In this document: positions 23,797 to 34,994 of the stretch, piece by piece
Numbering within the stretch: the first letter of the stretch is position 1
Layout of the letters: each line of letters begins with the position of its first letter
Source of the DNA: Lepeophtheirus salmonis
Lineage: Eukaryota > Arthropoda > Copepoda > Siphonostomatoida > Caligidae
Direction: 5' to 3'
Length of the DNA stretch: 64,000 nt
Assembly: GCF_016086655.4 (NCBI RefSeq)
Contig: NC_052140.2
Coordinates: 3,906,001 to 3,970,000, forward strand
Notes under the pieces: generated by a model
What the model was told of the DNA's origin: nothing
Seen by the model: the letters and a program-made list of their open reading frames with translations, nothing else
Database searches by the model: none
Made by a program: the position numbers and the translations under genes

Positions 23797-24060
23797 TTGA
23801 TCCTCAAATGGATCTACATGTTCCCTTTTTTCCCTCGTGTTTTTGTTTATTATCATATTTTTTGATGAGTTATGGTAATGATTAGTTATAGTTAATACTA
23901 AATTTATAGTATTTTAATCCTTTTTTTTTTAACTACCTCGATCCTCTATGGATCTACATGTACCTTTTTCCCCCGTGTTTTTGTCTATTATCATATTTTT
24001 TGATGAGTTATGGTAATGATTAGTTATAGTTTATACTAAGTTTATAGTATTTTAATGAAA
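23797..24060 (+). repeat. 140-bp tandem duplication
   Basis: Two near-identical units carry GATCCTC, ATGGATCTACATGT, CGTGTTTTTGT, TTTGATGAGTTATGGTAATG and TTTATAGTATTTTAAT. GATCTACATG starts at 23811 and 23951. The few mismatches (TTAATACTAAA versus TTATACTAAG) imply a fairly recent duplication. Confidence 0.85.
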
Positions 24061-24329
24061 TTTTTACCTAGTTAATAATTAAATATATATATATATACTT
24101 AGATAGTGATTGTAATTAAATAAATAATAACATTGTTATTAGCCCTCAAAATTTAATTTCATTTTTAAAGTAAATAGCGAACTGGGTTTAAATTTTGTAC
24201 TTGTAAATTGAAAATAGTAAAAAAAAAAAAAATTTTTTTTTTCAGTAATTTTCATATCAAGATTAATTTTGTGATTATTATAGTTTAAAATGGGTTGTAT
24301 CTTTATGAAAACTTCAATATAATATAAAG

Positions 24330-24690
24330 TATTTTTAAAGAAATCAAAGTACTTAAAATGTACATATTAATTTTGATAAAGTTGAATTTTACATATAGAA
24401 TAACAGCTGCTATTAAATTAATAAAAACGCATATACTTTAAAAATAGGAAAAAGGATAAGCGATTAAAAAGCAATCAAATCAAGTAAATCCACTTAACCT
24501 TTATTGAAACTTGCAAAACATACAAATTCTTCCAAGAAATACATTTTTAAGACAATGAAAGGTCGCATTTATTTTTAAAGACGTTTCAGGAGCACACTAA
24601 AAATTTTCGGCGACAAAATCTATTTTAAAGAGATATAAAGCAATTTTTAATTGTATTTGTGGTACAGAAAATCTCAGTTCTCTAAGGAAT
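24330..24690 (+). repeat. diverged repeat, copy 2 of a pair
   Basis: It matches 20930-21240 in the same orientation about 3.4 kb away. Conserved words include ATAGAATAACAG, CAGGAGCACACTAAAA, TTTCGGCGACAAAATCTATT and GAAAATCTCAG. It carries an insertion of about 90 bp relative to copy 1. Confidence 0.6.
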
Positions 24691-25540
24691 GGTAACAAAA
24701 AAACTATCAAATAACATACGTGTGATAGTTATAAATGGTTCCAAAATATGGAAACTACAAAAGAAAATTGTACAGGGCTTCAATTTGTACATATATCATG
24801 TCACAAAAAAAGGGATTGAGGCTTCATTCCTTTATCACTGTCATTATGTAACAAATTTTAAAAATATATATCCCCCTCTATTTTTATCATCAAAAGACCA
24901 GATTTAAGAATAAACCATATCATATCATATCCTGAACCCATTTGTCAAAAGACATATTTTGACAAATACAAATGTATATCTGTATTTTTTAAGGAAACGA
25001 AGCATATTTATTTTGAATCTATCCCATTGAATATATACTCGCATATTATATCGATGATCTATTTATAGAAAATATTCAATAAAAAATATTTTTCTTTGAT
25101 CAAAATTTCAAATTGTTAGCGATTTTTGCGTAAAATGTATATTAGGGTGTCCCAAAAGAGTTATTTAGTTTAAATAGGTACCTCCTGTTTGATCTCAGCA
25201 ACACAAATATGAAAAAAGTTCTTTTATAACAAGGATAAGCCGAGTTGTCGAATTGAGTTTGAACCGTAAATACAACATGAGTTTGAGGAGAACTGGGACA
25301 TTTTCAACACAGATATAAATTGCAGAAAAAGTATCATAATTGTTTATAGAGTTAGATAGGTCAGTGAACAATTCATTCGGGATACATTGAACTTAATATG
25401 TGTAGACTCGATTCGTCCACATGGAGAAGGAAATATACATTATGTACCTATATTCACGAATTGTTATCACCTAGGTCAGCTGGATTAAACTATAATGTTT
25501 TGTTTATCCACGGATAGTATTTTTGCAGGGAAAAATAAAT
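24691..25540. other. AT-rich DNA with a TTAGGGTGTCCC transposon end
   Basis: ATTAGGGTGTCCCAAAAGAG at 25141 has the form of a Tc1/mariner terminal repeat, but no inverted partner was found in the following 1 kb. The remainder shows nothing recognisable. Confidence 0.4.
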
Positions 25541-25826
25541 ATACAGGGTGGACCCTAAATACTTTAAAATGAATTTTTATTAGCAGATACCTAAAAATGA
25601 CCTCTAAGGCCTTCTAAATTGCTGGGTTGCTCTTCCCCAAGAAGATAAGCTTGATGATAGCATCATGTTTGCCTTCCATCTATTTAAATGTAGGCTCACA
25701 TAACAAATTTATAATTACAACCTTTGTTAACAAAGTACCTAGAAAATTTTTATAATGATTCCTCTAAACTTGTATGAGTTACATGATTTTAAACAATTGT
25801 TATAGTATTTAGGGTCACCCTGTTTA
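25540..25826 (-). mobile_element. mariner-type MITE with transposase N-terminal fragment
   Basis: CAGGGTGGACCCTAAATACT at 25544-25563 is inverted at 25804-25822, with one base missing. TA dinucleotides lie just outside each end. The 285-bp interior carries, on the minus strand, MEGKHDAIIKLIFLGKSNPA, a stop, then KALEVIFRYL. This is like the start of a mariner-family helix-turn-helix (GKSxxEIxKxLGV type). It runs straight from this remnant into the left terminal repeat. Confidence 0.75.
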
Positions 25827-26259
25827 TGTTATAAAATATATTAATACTATTTTTCCTACACTAATGGTAATTAAAATTTTGAGGTTTTTCTCTTTATTGC
25901 AGTAATTCATTTTCTTGTCCCTTCCCAAAAAACAACAACAACATATAACATGTAGGGATGTTAACAAAAGTCTTAGTTCAGTAATACGCGATAAGTTTCA
26001 CTCCCTCCTTCTACTCACTCTGGGCAAAAATCCCAACTTTACTTATATAACATTTAATAGTTGGAACTGTATCTGAACTATTCAAGGAAAAAAAGTTTTT
26101 CTCTAGAACCAGGACTTGAGATTATACTTTTATAATAGCTGAGTGTAGGTCGGACAATGACATTTCCTACTCAAATGCAAATTAAAGAAGAATTTACCGT
26201 CATAAGTATTTTAATTACTTTTGCCTTTAAGTATATTATTGTAAATTTGATATGTATTA

Positions 26260-26477
26260 TGTTTTGTCGATTCTTATTTAGGACAGACGACTGCCGTCTG
26301 GCCCAGTTCATTCCTGCAAATCAGTCCTAAATCCATAAAGTTTATCCTTGATGACGTCACTTAACAATATTTTTTATTTTTTAGTATTAACATTCCGAAG
26401 GAGCTATCCCATGGATTGATAGGACCAGTCCTAAGAATTGAATGGACTGGACTCTATAAATAAGGACTGACACTATG
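26260..26477. repeat. palindromic MITE, family C, with TGACGTCA core
   Basis: It begins GTTTTGTCGATTCTTATTTA, then GGACAGACGACTGCC. It ends AGGACCAGTCCTAAG, GGACTGGACTC and AATAAGGACTGACAC, the inverted form of the start. TGACGTCA, a perfect cAMP-response-element palindrome, lies at 26352-26359 near the centre. Confidence 0.75.
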
Positions 26478-26479
26478 TA

Positions 26480-27285
26480 AAATCGTAATCATAAACAAAA
26501 AATGAAGAGTTTCAACTTTTCTTAGTCTCCCCTACAATCTAATAAATAAATAAAGTTGAGTTTATTTCACTACATTTATCGAGATGGTATTCAAATAGTT
26601 TTCATTTGTAGAAACTGTTCACTAATAAAATGGAAAACAATAATTGGAGTTTGCGTATTTTAAAGATTTTGACGTTTTACTTTTTTCTGTTTAAAAAGTT
26701 GATTTTGATCATTTCCGATTTGAATTTCTGTAGTAGTTTTACTCTTTTAATAGGCGTAAGACAACTTTTTACTAATAAAAATCAGTAACTCAGATGAAAG
26801 TTTGTGTATTCTTTTCAAAAATTTATATTAATTTCAAATATGTGGTCTTAAGATTTGTAGGAGAAAACATAAAACCTTTTAAGCTTTCTTTCTTGTTCGT
26901 TTATTTTTTAGTATATTTGCAACATTTTAAGTACATGTAAATTCGTGTGTATAATATCATTTCTATTTTTTCCTGTTGTTAAATAAATCTTGTTACAACA
27001 AATACATAACTTTTGTTATTTGTTTATTACAAAGTATACATTCACATATTGTGAATAAAAACGGCCAAACAACAATGTCTAGATTATTTGATATGTATAA
27101 ACTATGAAAATATGTATTTTATGTAACAAATTTAAAAAAAAAGAGGTGACAAGCAATTCAAGAGGGAATTAAATTTAGATTTTTTGACTTTTGCTATGCA
27201 TGGAGTTGTAAATCTTAAGTATTTCTGAATATAAAAAAAAGCGAAACTCAAAATCAACATGATAAATCAAACAATTAGAAGAATG
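26480..27285. other. AT-rich DNA without recognised feature
   Basis: Chance frames and A/T runs only. Confidence 0.45.
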
Positions 27286-27289
27286 TTCA

Positions 27290-27600
27290 GTAGGAGAGAA
27301 GCTTAGCTCTCATAATATTTTATTAAATATCAAGAAGCAGCTATGAAAGGGCAAGGAAGAAAATATGTAAACACAAATCCCACTCCGTATCAAGCAAGAA
27401 TTCAGGCAGGAATGAATCCGATATCGATTTTGAATTTTACTCTGAGTCCAACAAGACTTAAACTTTTAACTCCCTAACAAACCCTTAGTGTGATTATCCT
27501 TTATTCATGAGCACATATACTCGTACCTACTTTATAGTTAGATATTCACTCCTCAAAAGTTAACTAAAAAAATGTGTTGTACTACAGAAACTCAAACGCT
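27290..27600 (-). repeat. dispersed repeat A, minus orientation
   Basis: GGAGAGAAGCTTAGCTCTCA, AAGCAGCTATGAAAGGGC, ACACAAATCCCACTCCGTAT, CTCTGAGTCCAACAAGAC, TAACTCCCTAACAAACCC and CATGAGCACATATACTCG follow the reverse order of the 7990-8245 copy. It abuts the 3'-truncated side of the Gypsy fragment. Confidence 0.65.
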
Positions 27601-27608
27601 ACAAAATT

Positions 27609-28150
27609 CTAAGAATGTATAACTCCATAAGCATAACTTTTCACCATCCAACTTCCGTAATTTTTGAAAAGCATGGAAGAACTTTTTGTTTCGATATGGT
27701 GTTCAACCCCATGAGCTGAATAAGTTTCATTGAAACTTATATTATCATAGACATCATTATATTTGGAAATGATTTCTTGAGTCTTCGATAGTTCTGTAAT
27801 GAAGCAGGGTTCATCCTGGAATAACTTTTTATTGAAGATATCAATTACAAATCTGAAATTATATAAAAAAATATGCACCCAAAATTGGACGACCACTTTG
27901 TAACACAATCAATTTCCATTGGAAATCTCCAAGATTTTCTAGATTGATAGTTAAAGTTGTTCTACCAATAACGCCAACGAGGGCTCCTCTATATCCCATC
28001 ATAGGAGAGAGTTTTTCTCCAACAAGACTTTTACATTTTTAAATGGAATAACAGACACTTGCGCTCCTGTTTCTACCAAAAAATTAATTGAATTTGAATT
28101 GTCTTTGATAAAAAATAAGTTTGATGGGCTATTTACAACCTTGGTCCCGT
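27609..28150 (-). pseudogene. Gypsy pol: aspartic protease and start of RT
   Basis: The minus-strand frame gives NLFFIKDNSNSINF and then LVETGAQVSVIPF, the retropepsin active-site region of Gypsy polyproteins (usual FLVDTGAxVSVIP). The catalytic Asp codon is GAA, so the residue is Glu and the protease is expected to be inactive. After a frameshift, ILGAYFF-like and then FITELSKTQEIISKYNDVY and HGVEHHIET follow. HGVxHHIxT is the conserved entry to the Gypsy reverse transcriptase. The following residues diverge and the frame ends at a stop near 27609, before any RT catalytic motif. Confidence 0.8.
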
Positions 28151-28171
28151 GCAACCGAGGGCAATTTAGTT

Positions 28172-28945
28172 TTAGTTCTTAGAAACAAGTACATAAAAAT
28201 GGCAACAAGCTCCTGAACAGAAAGTATTGTTCATTCCAAATTTAGAAGTATAATTGCAAATATCTTTCTTCTCCTCAGATATAGTAAATTTGGATGTGTT
28301 ATCAAAATGTTTTTTTGAAAGTATGATTGATAGGAGGCAAAGCAGACAAGTTTTCAACAGTGCAAATATGTGTATCGCTAAGTTCTTTGGCTACAACACA
28401 CATTTGCTTCGACTTTTCATTATAATGACACCGTGCTATCAAGTATCATTGCTGGTCTTTTGGCACATTTCTGATGAGGGCCTCCCTAAGTAAATGATGA
28501 CGCAAATCATGGATGTATTCCTCGTCATGGAGACAACTTCTTCTATAACATCCTTAGGGGAAAATCCTTATGAATTGCACAGTATATCAGAGATTTTTAA
28601 AATTATTTTTGAAGGTGAGAGACCATATTTCAGTAAAATTGCCTTTTTTGCACCATCATACATGAGACCTTCCTTCTTTATAGGAATATACCTTTAAACT
28701 TCACTAGGTAATGCGGAAGCCATTAAACAATATTTGGTCTTATGTTGATTGATCTTCCTCATCAAAAAAACCAGCTCAATTTTTCGAAACCAATTTTCCG
28801 GATTCATCGCTGAGAATTTTGGAAGACCTAATTCTGCAACGGGAAGAGTTAAGTTGTTGACCTTTTTCATCACGTTCTTTTGTTTGATCTGAGGGACATT
28901 GTCCGCATGGTCTTGACCATCAGAATGAAATTTTTTAGGAGGCAT
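28172..28945 (-). pseudogene. Gypsy gag
   Basis: From the ATG at 28945 the frame reads MPPKKFHSDG, then PKFSAMNPENWFRKIELVF, HKTKYCLMASALPSEV. This is the capsid-like opening of Gypsy gags of the type with a P.LWF..VE..F motif (DUF7041-like). After a frameshift it continues AKKAILLKYGLSPSK, ISDILCNS and HHLLREALIRNVPKDQQ in different frames. Near the end, a Cys-rich piece (ICNYTSKFGMNN, CSGACCHF) resembles the family's degenerate zinc knuckle. At least three frameshifts or stops break it. Only three bases separate the primer-binding site from the start codon. Confidence 0.8.
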
Positions 28946-28948
28946 GAT

Positions 28949-28966
28949 ATCACGTCGGGGTCACCA
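28949..28966 (-). other. primer-binding site complementary to tRNA-Trp
   Basis: The minus strand reads TGGTGACCCCGACGTGAT, an 18-base perfect complement of the 3' end of animal tRNA-Trp including CCA (from known tRNA-Trp sequence). It starts with TGG, as expected just inside a 5' LTR, and is followed three bases later by the gag ATG. Confidence 0.85.
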
Positions 28967-30340
28967 ATATTACGATTTAAATATCTTTATTTTAACGGAG
29001 TAAAATGATTATTCCTTTTTACAAAAATAAAAAGGAAAAAACAAAAAAAGGAATACAATGAAGAATAATTATGTATAATTATTCTATACAATTCGAACTC
29101 CTACATACATAATTTACAATTTCTACCAAAAGCTCATACTAATTATTTCAAGTAGCAATGAATTAATGTACGCTTAAAATTGGTCATTTCTAATGAAATT
29201 ATATTAGTTGGGGGAAAGTGAGAAATATAATTTGTAATATTTGGTGTCTTGATAAACAAACAATCTGTGAACCTAAAATGGCTTAAAATTATCCTTAATA
29301 AATTCCCCATCTACATGTTCGAATGCAGGAAGCATACCCAAGTATTTACCCCAAGAAACGGATGTTAGACAAACATCTTTTACACCATTTGAAGCTAAGA
29401 CACCCTTGGTGACCATTTAAGCAGTTCTTCCTTCTTGTTCGTAAATTCAGATACAACTTCACTTACAACTGCGAAAATTAGGATTTTATTTTTGATGAGG
29501 CTAAATGACGAAAACTCTTCAAAGATGTTCTCCAAGAGATAAGACTAAAGTTAGATAGAGGTAATCAAAGGAAAATACTTTTAATTTGAGCATCCATCTC
29601 AAGAGAAAGCAGATTCGGCTCCTTCCTTGCAAAGGAGATTAAAAGATTGCAACATTGATAGATCCATTCTCGATGAATAGGAAATTTCAATATTACAAAT
29701 ATAATCATTTGTTTACTTTACTTGAATTTGTACGAAGCACAGTATTATATAGAAATATTAATTATTATATTGTTTATTTTCTCTTTATCGCGAAATTGAA
29801 ATAACGAACCTTATTGAAGTATTATAACGTATGCTTATAATTGGAAGTTAAATAAGTATGGGTAAATTTAAAAAAAAATATAATTAAAAAAAACAATTAT
29901 CCTAATTATTATTTAGAAGTTATATGCAGAGAATCAGACAAATTAAAAAGGACAAATGATACAATTGTATATAAGATATTAATATACAATAAATCAAATA
30001 TATTCAACAAATTATTAGTGACACTATGCATATACCTACAAAATGAAATAAGACGTTTTTTATAGAGAAATAAATATACTTATTAGCAGACATATCATCT
30101 TTAGGAGTCTAGAATTATCTTCTACTTGTTTTCCAAGGATAAAAAAGGCACACATGTAATAAAGAAATCAAGGGTCCAGGTTATTTAGGTATTATCCATA
30201 TAGATTATACATCCCAAACTTCATCTTACAAATGCAATGGTGATTGCAATAAGTTATTTCAGCGTTATTTACATCCAGGAAACTGAAGGACTCTTATAAA
30301 TGAAATATTTTTCTTCGAGTCAGAGACCAAGTAGAGTAAC
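28967..30340. other. presumed remains of Gypsy 5' LTR, then unassigned DNA
   Basis: The LTR should start at 28967 and extend right for a few hundred bases; no TG...CA outer end could be fixed. At 29278-29420 the minus strand has a 47-codon frame beginning MVTKGVLASNGVKDVCLTSV and ending at a stop, in slightly GC-richer sequence (29290-29700). It matches no family known to me. The rest is AT-rich. Confidence 0.35.
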
Positions 30341-31900
30341 TTAACCCTTTTGCATGGACGGGACACTGGTGTCCATATTTTGATTTATTTGGTAGTGCTT
30401 TATTTCTAATGATATTTAAGATATTTTCAAATCATTAGAAAGAGTAATAGTAAATCTCTAAAATTTATAGAAAAACATGATATCATAGTAGTTTATATTC
30501 GTCCTATATAAATATTCAAACTATGTAATTTTATGGAATTCGATAAAATAACATTCTACCTATTATATGCTTTTAAAGTATAGATAATTTAAATTTTTTA
30601 TTGCTTTTTTAATATTTGAAAAGTATAAGGAGTAATTGTTGAAAATTTTGCTAGTTTTTGATGAAAAATGTAAATGTTATGGCAATCATAAATTGTTGGG
30701 ATGCTGTTGTCCCTCTGGGTTTGAATTTTTTTTTTTTTATTGAATTCTTAATTTGTTGAGGATTATATATATCTTCGGTTTTTGTAAAATATTTTTTATG
30801 AATACTATATTATTAAAATGTAGTGTAGTTCATAAATGAAAAAAAGACAAAGAAGAAGATATTTAACCTTTTTAGCAGCACTATTAGTGACCAAATTTAT
30901 AGTATTTTAGACAAAACAGACAGTGATGATGAAGAGGAAATTAACAATTTATTATATAATTAGGTTATAGTTGATGAAAATGTTACTACAAAAACGAATG
31001 CATAATAAACTTCAATGACCCTTGAAGCCAACATTCAAGTTTTTATTATGAAACTTCGAAATTTTCACTTTGATGATAATACAAGGATGATTAAAGTGAT
31101 AAAGTATATACAGTAAAACCACTGAATGTCTATCTGAATGAAGGATTTACAAAATGTTTGTTCTACAAATGTAAAGCTCTACAGCAAAGGTATGGGAAAG
31201 TCAATCTCATGGATCAAAGAACTGCTTCATACAATTAAAATTCAGTTATCTACATAATTTTATCTAAGAATTTTCTTCGATCTTCTAGATATAGTATGAG
31301 TATATAGCCATATTGCTCATAACATTAAATTTCCAAATAAATGATCGCTTCTCGACTTCAAAGTTGTAATTGACAAGAGTCTGATGAAATATAATGAAGG
31401 GCACAAGATAGCAACCCAATCGTCTAGACACACGAAAAGAGAAATTAATTTGTTATAATTGACAATCAAAGTTGATATTTTCCGGAGTTTGAACGAAAAG
31501 AAAAAAATATTCCTACTATTCAAGCAAAAATATAGAAAATCGAACTTTGATCATTTGCATGGCATGTAATCTTGCTTTATGAATGGTAAGAGATATAAAT
31601 TGTTTCGTTATGTTTCACATATAAAGCAGTTATTATATTAATATTAATCAAGTTTTTTATTAATTGTTTGAATAAGAAATAAAAATTAAATCCGAATAAT
31701 TAATAAATGTTAAGAATTCAAATTCAACGCGTAACTTTAGTGTTTTGTTTATACATAACATAATAAAAAAATACTTTTCACACCCATTCACATCAAATTC
31801 AGGCGAACTTAATGAAATTATAAAAAAAATATTTCTAATATGATCGAAAAGATCAAGAATTGACTTTATTTTCAATTCCTTGTGGCTCTGAAAGTGTTAA
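30341..31900 (+). mobile_element. internally deleted piggyBac element between TTAA sites
   Basis: It begins TTAACCCTTTTGCATGGACG (30341) and ends GTGGCTCTGAAAGTGTTAA (31882-31900). TTAA is the obligate piggyBac target. The end repeats match only over TTAAC.CTTT. A subterminal hairpin GGACACTGGTGTCC lies at 30361-30374, and a related word, GGGATGCTGTTGTCCC, at 30698-30713. The interior holds N-terminal, dimerisation-type and C-terminal pieces of a piggyBac transposase. Its catalytic DDD core is missing, which explains the short 1.56-kb length. Confidence 0.75.
30836..31620 (+). pseudogene. piggyBac transposase with core deletion
   Basis: In order: an acidic N-terminus (FSSTISDQIYSILDKTDSDD, then EEEINNLLYN, stop, VIVDEN) at about 30855-31000; SDKVYTVKPLNVYLNEGF at about 31098-31150, the block preceding the catalytic core; YGKVNLMDQRTASYN at about 31190-31235; YLRIFFDLLDIV, SHIAHNIKFPNK and SLLDFKVVIDKSLM at about 31261-31400; and CMACNLAL...RDINCFVMFH near 31555-31620, the remnant of the Cys-rich C-terminal domain. 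The GxVxLMDQR, FYLRIFFDLxDI and LLDFKxVxAKSL motifs are diagnostic of the family. The catalytic Asp blocks between NEGF and YGKVN are gone, and several stops occur. Strongly supported as piggyBac. Confidence 0.85.
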
Positions 31901-31979
31901 GAAAAAAACAACTTCAGAATTTCAATGAAGGAGCAGTGGGATGGCAATGATAACTCCTTTTTTTCTTCACTTGGGCTTT

Positions 31980-32400
31980 CAATGGATTATTCTTTCTTTT
32001 TATGGAACTCATTAGTTCTTATAACAGTATATTATTATTCCGTACAAGATTTGGAGGAATTTATGTATTTTTAAGTGTAGAAGCAATTATTCACAATGCC
32101 AGAAGTAACTATCACAGTCCTTGATGGGAATATTTACACAATGACGATCCTTTCATCAAAGCAAATGAGATCCACCGAGTGAGGTCCACGATGACAAGAT
32201 CCTTTGAACAGAACATGAACAAAGGATCAGAAGGCGTGTGGCTAGGATATCCTAATGAAAAGTATGAACTCCTATAGAAAAATGGATGGATGCAGATCCA
32301 ATGAATTGCAATCCAGGCGGGAGGGAACTTCTTTAGGGCACTTGAATAATAAAATTAATTAAATTTTATATTCCACAAAGGTAAGCGGCTAATATACTCT
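31980..32400 (+). other. unassigned stretch, possible retroelement remnant
   Basis: A frame near 32090-32290 reads HNDDPFIKANEIHRV, RSTMTRSFEQNMNKGSEGV and WLGYPNEKYELL. It looks protein-like and lies just upstream of a candidate polypurine tract and LTR start, but matches no motif I can name. Confidence 0.25.
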
Positions 32401-32405
32401 TAATT

Positions 32406-32530
32406 AGAGGGAGATGTTGTACAACAATTATTAATAAATAATGAATGAAAAAATAAAGAAGAAGAAAGAGAACACACAACAACCGTTTTCTTTTTCTAAT
32501 CTCAGAAAGTAACTTATTTGACCAAATGCG
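32406..32530 (+). repeat. possible LTR start with polypurine tract
   Basis: AGAGGGAGA followed by TGTTGTACAAC is the arrangement expected where a polypurine tract meets a 3' LTR. A similar downstream phrase (ACAACAACCGTTTTCTTTTT, with TCTAA) recurs at 44330-44360 (CAACAACAACTGTTTTTC). No second LTR or end was found. Confidence 0.25.
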
Positions 32531-32689
32531 CATTTCCTTAATTATAGTATAGATCTGTATATTATATGAAATATATTATTATGAATTTAAAAAACTATTT
32601 TTTTTATAAACTTCAAATAACATACGAACATTATTAATCAAAAATTTGACTTGATGATAATTCCATCTTTAAATTTTGTCAAAAAATTG

Positions 32690-32925
32690 CTAAGGGTGTG
32701 TGGCCTGGCAACAGCCCAGATATGAACCCAATTGAAAATCTTTCGTTAATTTTGAAAGACAGGCTTCATAGACCTTCTGCTCCTCAAAATTTGAAAGAGT
32801 TGGAGAAAATTCTAAAGAAACAGCGGAACAACATTCCTCTGGATACTCTTCAAAATATACTTAATTCTATACCTGCTCATGTAGATGCTATATTTCGTTG
32901 TGAAGGTTCTGAGATTATCAGCTAA
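32690..32925 (+). pseudogene. Tc1-like transposase, C-terminal fragment
   Basis: The open frame reads KLLRVWPGNSPDMNPIENL, SLILKDRLHR, NLKELEKILKKQRNNIP and then LNSIPAHVDAIFRCEGSEI before a stop. WPGNSPDMNPIENL is the last catalytic block of Tc1-type DD34E transposases; the acidic residue is the Glu in IEN, distinguishing it from the NPLDY families elsewhere here. LW has become LS. This is roughly the last 75-80 residues of a protein of about 340. The N-terminal domains are not found upstream, so it is a 5'-truncated fragment, although this part is uninterrupted. Confidence 0.88.
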
Positions 32926-33134
32926 ATGGAAATATATGTACTTTTGCACTGTATCATTTGTGTTTATTCAATGTACCGTTTATTTTGAGACATAGTATAG
33001 AGTTTTACATCCTAAAAAAATTTTAACGTTCGACTTTTTTTGTAGTTGTTAATCTGAGCAGTGTTTTCTTGTTTTGTTTTTTTAAACGCCATTTTCACTA
33101 TTATTTAATTCTTGAGGATTCAAAATCTGGATAT

Positions 33135-33320
33135 AATGTAAAAAATGAGTGTATGTGCTCATAAATGACGCTTAGGAACATAAAAATGTTAATCTCTTTT
33201 GGACTAAGATTATAATTCAAAATCGATATCAGTCTCATTGCAGCATATTTCCATGCTTAATACGGATGGGATTTGTGTTTACATTTTTACGGTACCTGGC
33301 ATGGGCCTTTAAAAGGTGTT
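33135..33320 (+). repeat. dispersed repeat A
   Basis: GTGTATGTGCTCATAAATGA, CTCTTTTGGACTAAGATTA, CAAAATCGATATCAG and ACGGATGGGATTTGTGTTTA occur in the same order as in the 7990 and 60845 copies. Confidence 0.6.
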
Positions 33321-33324
33321 ACAT

Positions 33325-34990
33325 TAAAGACTATGTGGACACTTTGTTAGTTAAAATAGCTATTCAGCGCCCTTGACGGTACACATCACAATCAATTTGT
33401 TAAAATGATACGTTAGTAAGTAACTATAACCCATAAATCATATATTAAATGCTAAATATTTATGGGGTCACTTAAAACTAAAAGCAATCTTGAAGCTTGA
33501 CTGTTTCTACTTTATGCCTTTTTGCTTAAAAGTGCATAATAACTATTTTAAGCAATACGACGATTGAAAATATTTCTTTAGTGACAAGAATTAAGTGATT
33601 AATTTATTATTTATTTGTGTCAAAAATTGAGCGTAAATGGTTACATATTTTATAATTTACACCTCATTAATCACTTCTTTGTAATCAAAATATTAATTCA
33701 TTCATATTACATAGAAAGTAAGGAATACAACTAATTGTAATAAAACAGTAAATTAAGGCCACTCAACTGATTGCCCATATTGAAAATTCAACCCTTTTGA
33801 GTGTTAAAGTTAGAGTCGAGGCTCCAGGAGAAGAAAATAACACTTTTTGCGAGAAAAAAAATATATACTGAAGCTAAAGGCTCGTTTCACTACTTTGTTG
33901 TAAAGGAATAATCAAAGTACCAACAAGAAAATAAATGTCACACGCGTTCAGATAATTTTAATGAAACTCTTACATATAAAGTGGAAGAACTAAGTATTTG
34001 TTCCTTTACCAATTTTGTATGTTTACCAACTGCAAAATAATTTTTATATGGGATACAGGTCAGAGACTAACTAGGTTCTCCATCACCTTAATGTGCCTTT
34101 TCTTGATCTACTTCTTTGTTGCATTGGTCGAATATATCCGCCTATTCTGTTTTAATGTTGCTCTAGCATAGTGAAGCTTAAATGGGGATATCGTTAACTT
34201 ATTTATGAATCAAATAATAATTTTTACAATTAAAAAATTATAAAAAGACGCCAAGGATCGATAGGAGTTGGTTGATTAATTAACATATTTCTATATATTT
34301 ATAATGAAATATGCATTCTAGGTAGATTAGATTAGAGTGAAATTTCCAGATTCATTTTTATTTTTATTTGTTAATATTTGATTAAAATCCGGATGCTATT
34401 AAATACAAGTTAATGACTAACGAAGATGTAGCTCAATATTGCATGTGGAACCCCAAATTTTACATTTTCCTTATATATTGGATCATTGCAAAGTCTTATC
34501 TAATAGATAAACCTGATATAGTCTATACTATAGTCACCTATCAACTTTTTTTATCGGTTCTTCTCGATAATAGATGGGGATTAGGTTTTATTATCTGTGC
34601 TCTATGATTGACTAGGGTCTATTAAGCAGTAGGATAGAGGAAATATAAATAATGCAGATATGCATATATTTGCTGTAGCTTTTATGGACCGTAAGGCTTG
34701 AACATCAAAAGCACTACAGACCATTGAAATATAGGCCACTGTCCTTTTCTTCATATTATTATCCCTTCATTAACAGCTGTTATTCCCTCCAAAAGATCAA
34801 TTTTTACTTGTTATTTATGAAAACACCATTAGGAAATTTCAGTTTTAAGATATCTTTACAACTCAATTCTACCCTCTTACTGCCTTGGCTAAATAATGTG
34901 TACTAATATTTTTCCACACTACACGTTCAAAAACATATCTTCTATGTAATACATTGAAGATATGCAATGAAAAGAATATGTTCTCTCAAG
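33325..34990. other. AT-rich DNA without recognised feature
   Basis: Reading frames such as 34413-34607 are AT-driven and show no motif. Confidence 0.45.
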
Positions 34991-34994
34991 TTTC

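Larger units (their letters stand above)
27609..28966 (-). mobile_element. truncated Gypsy-type LTR retrotransposon
   Basis: Reading leftwards the order is a primer-binding site (28966-28949), gag (from 28945), protease (about 28140-28000) and the linker that begins reverse transcriptase (about 27790-27640). The rest of pol (RT palm, RNase H, integrase) and the 3' LTR are absent. The 5' LTR should lie to the right of 28967, but its outer edge could not be fixed. Many frameshifts and stops are present. Confidence 0.85.

Noticed and set aside
28254..28697. Plus-strand frames across the Gypsy gag region
   Set aside because: They are antisense shadows of the gag pseudogene, which has family motifs on the minus strand.
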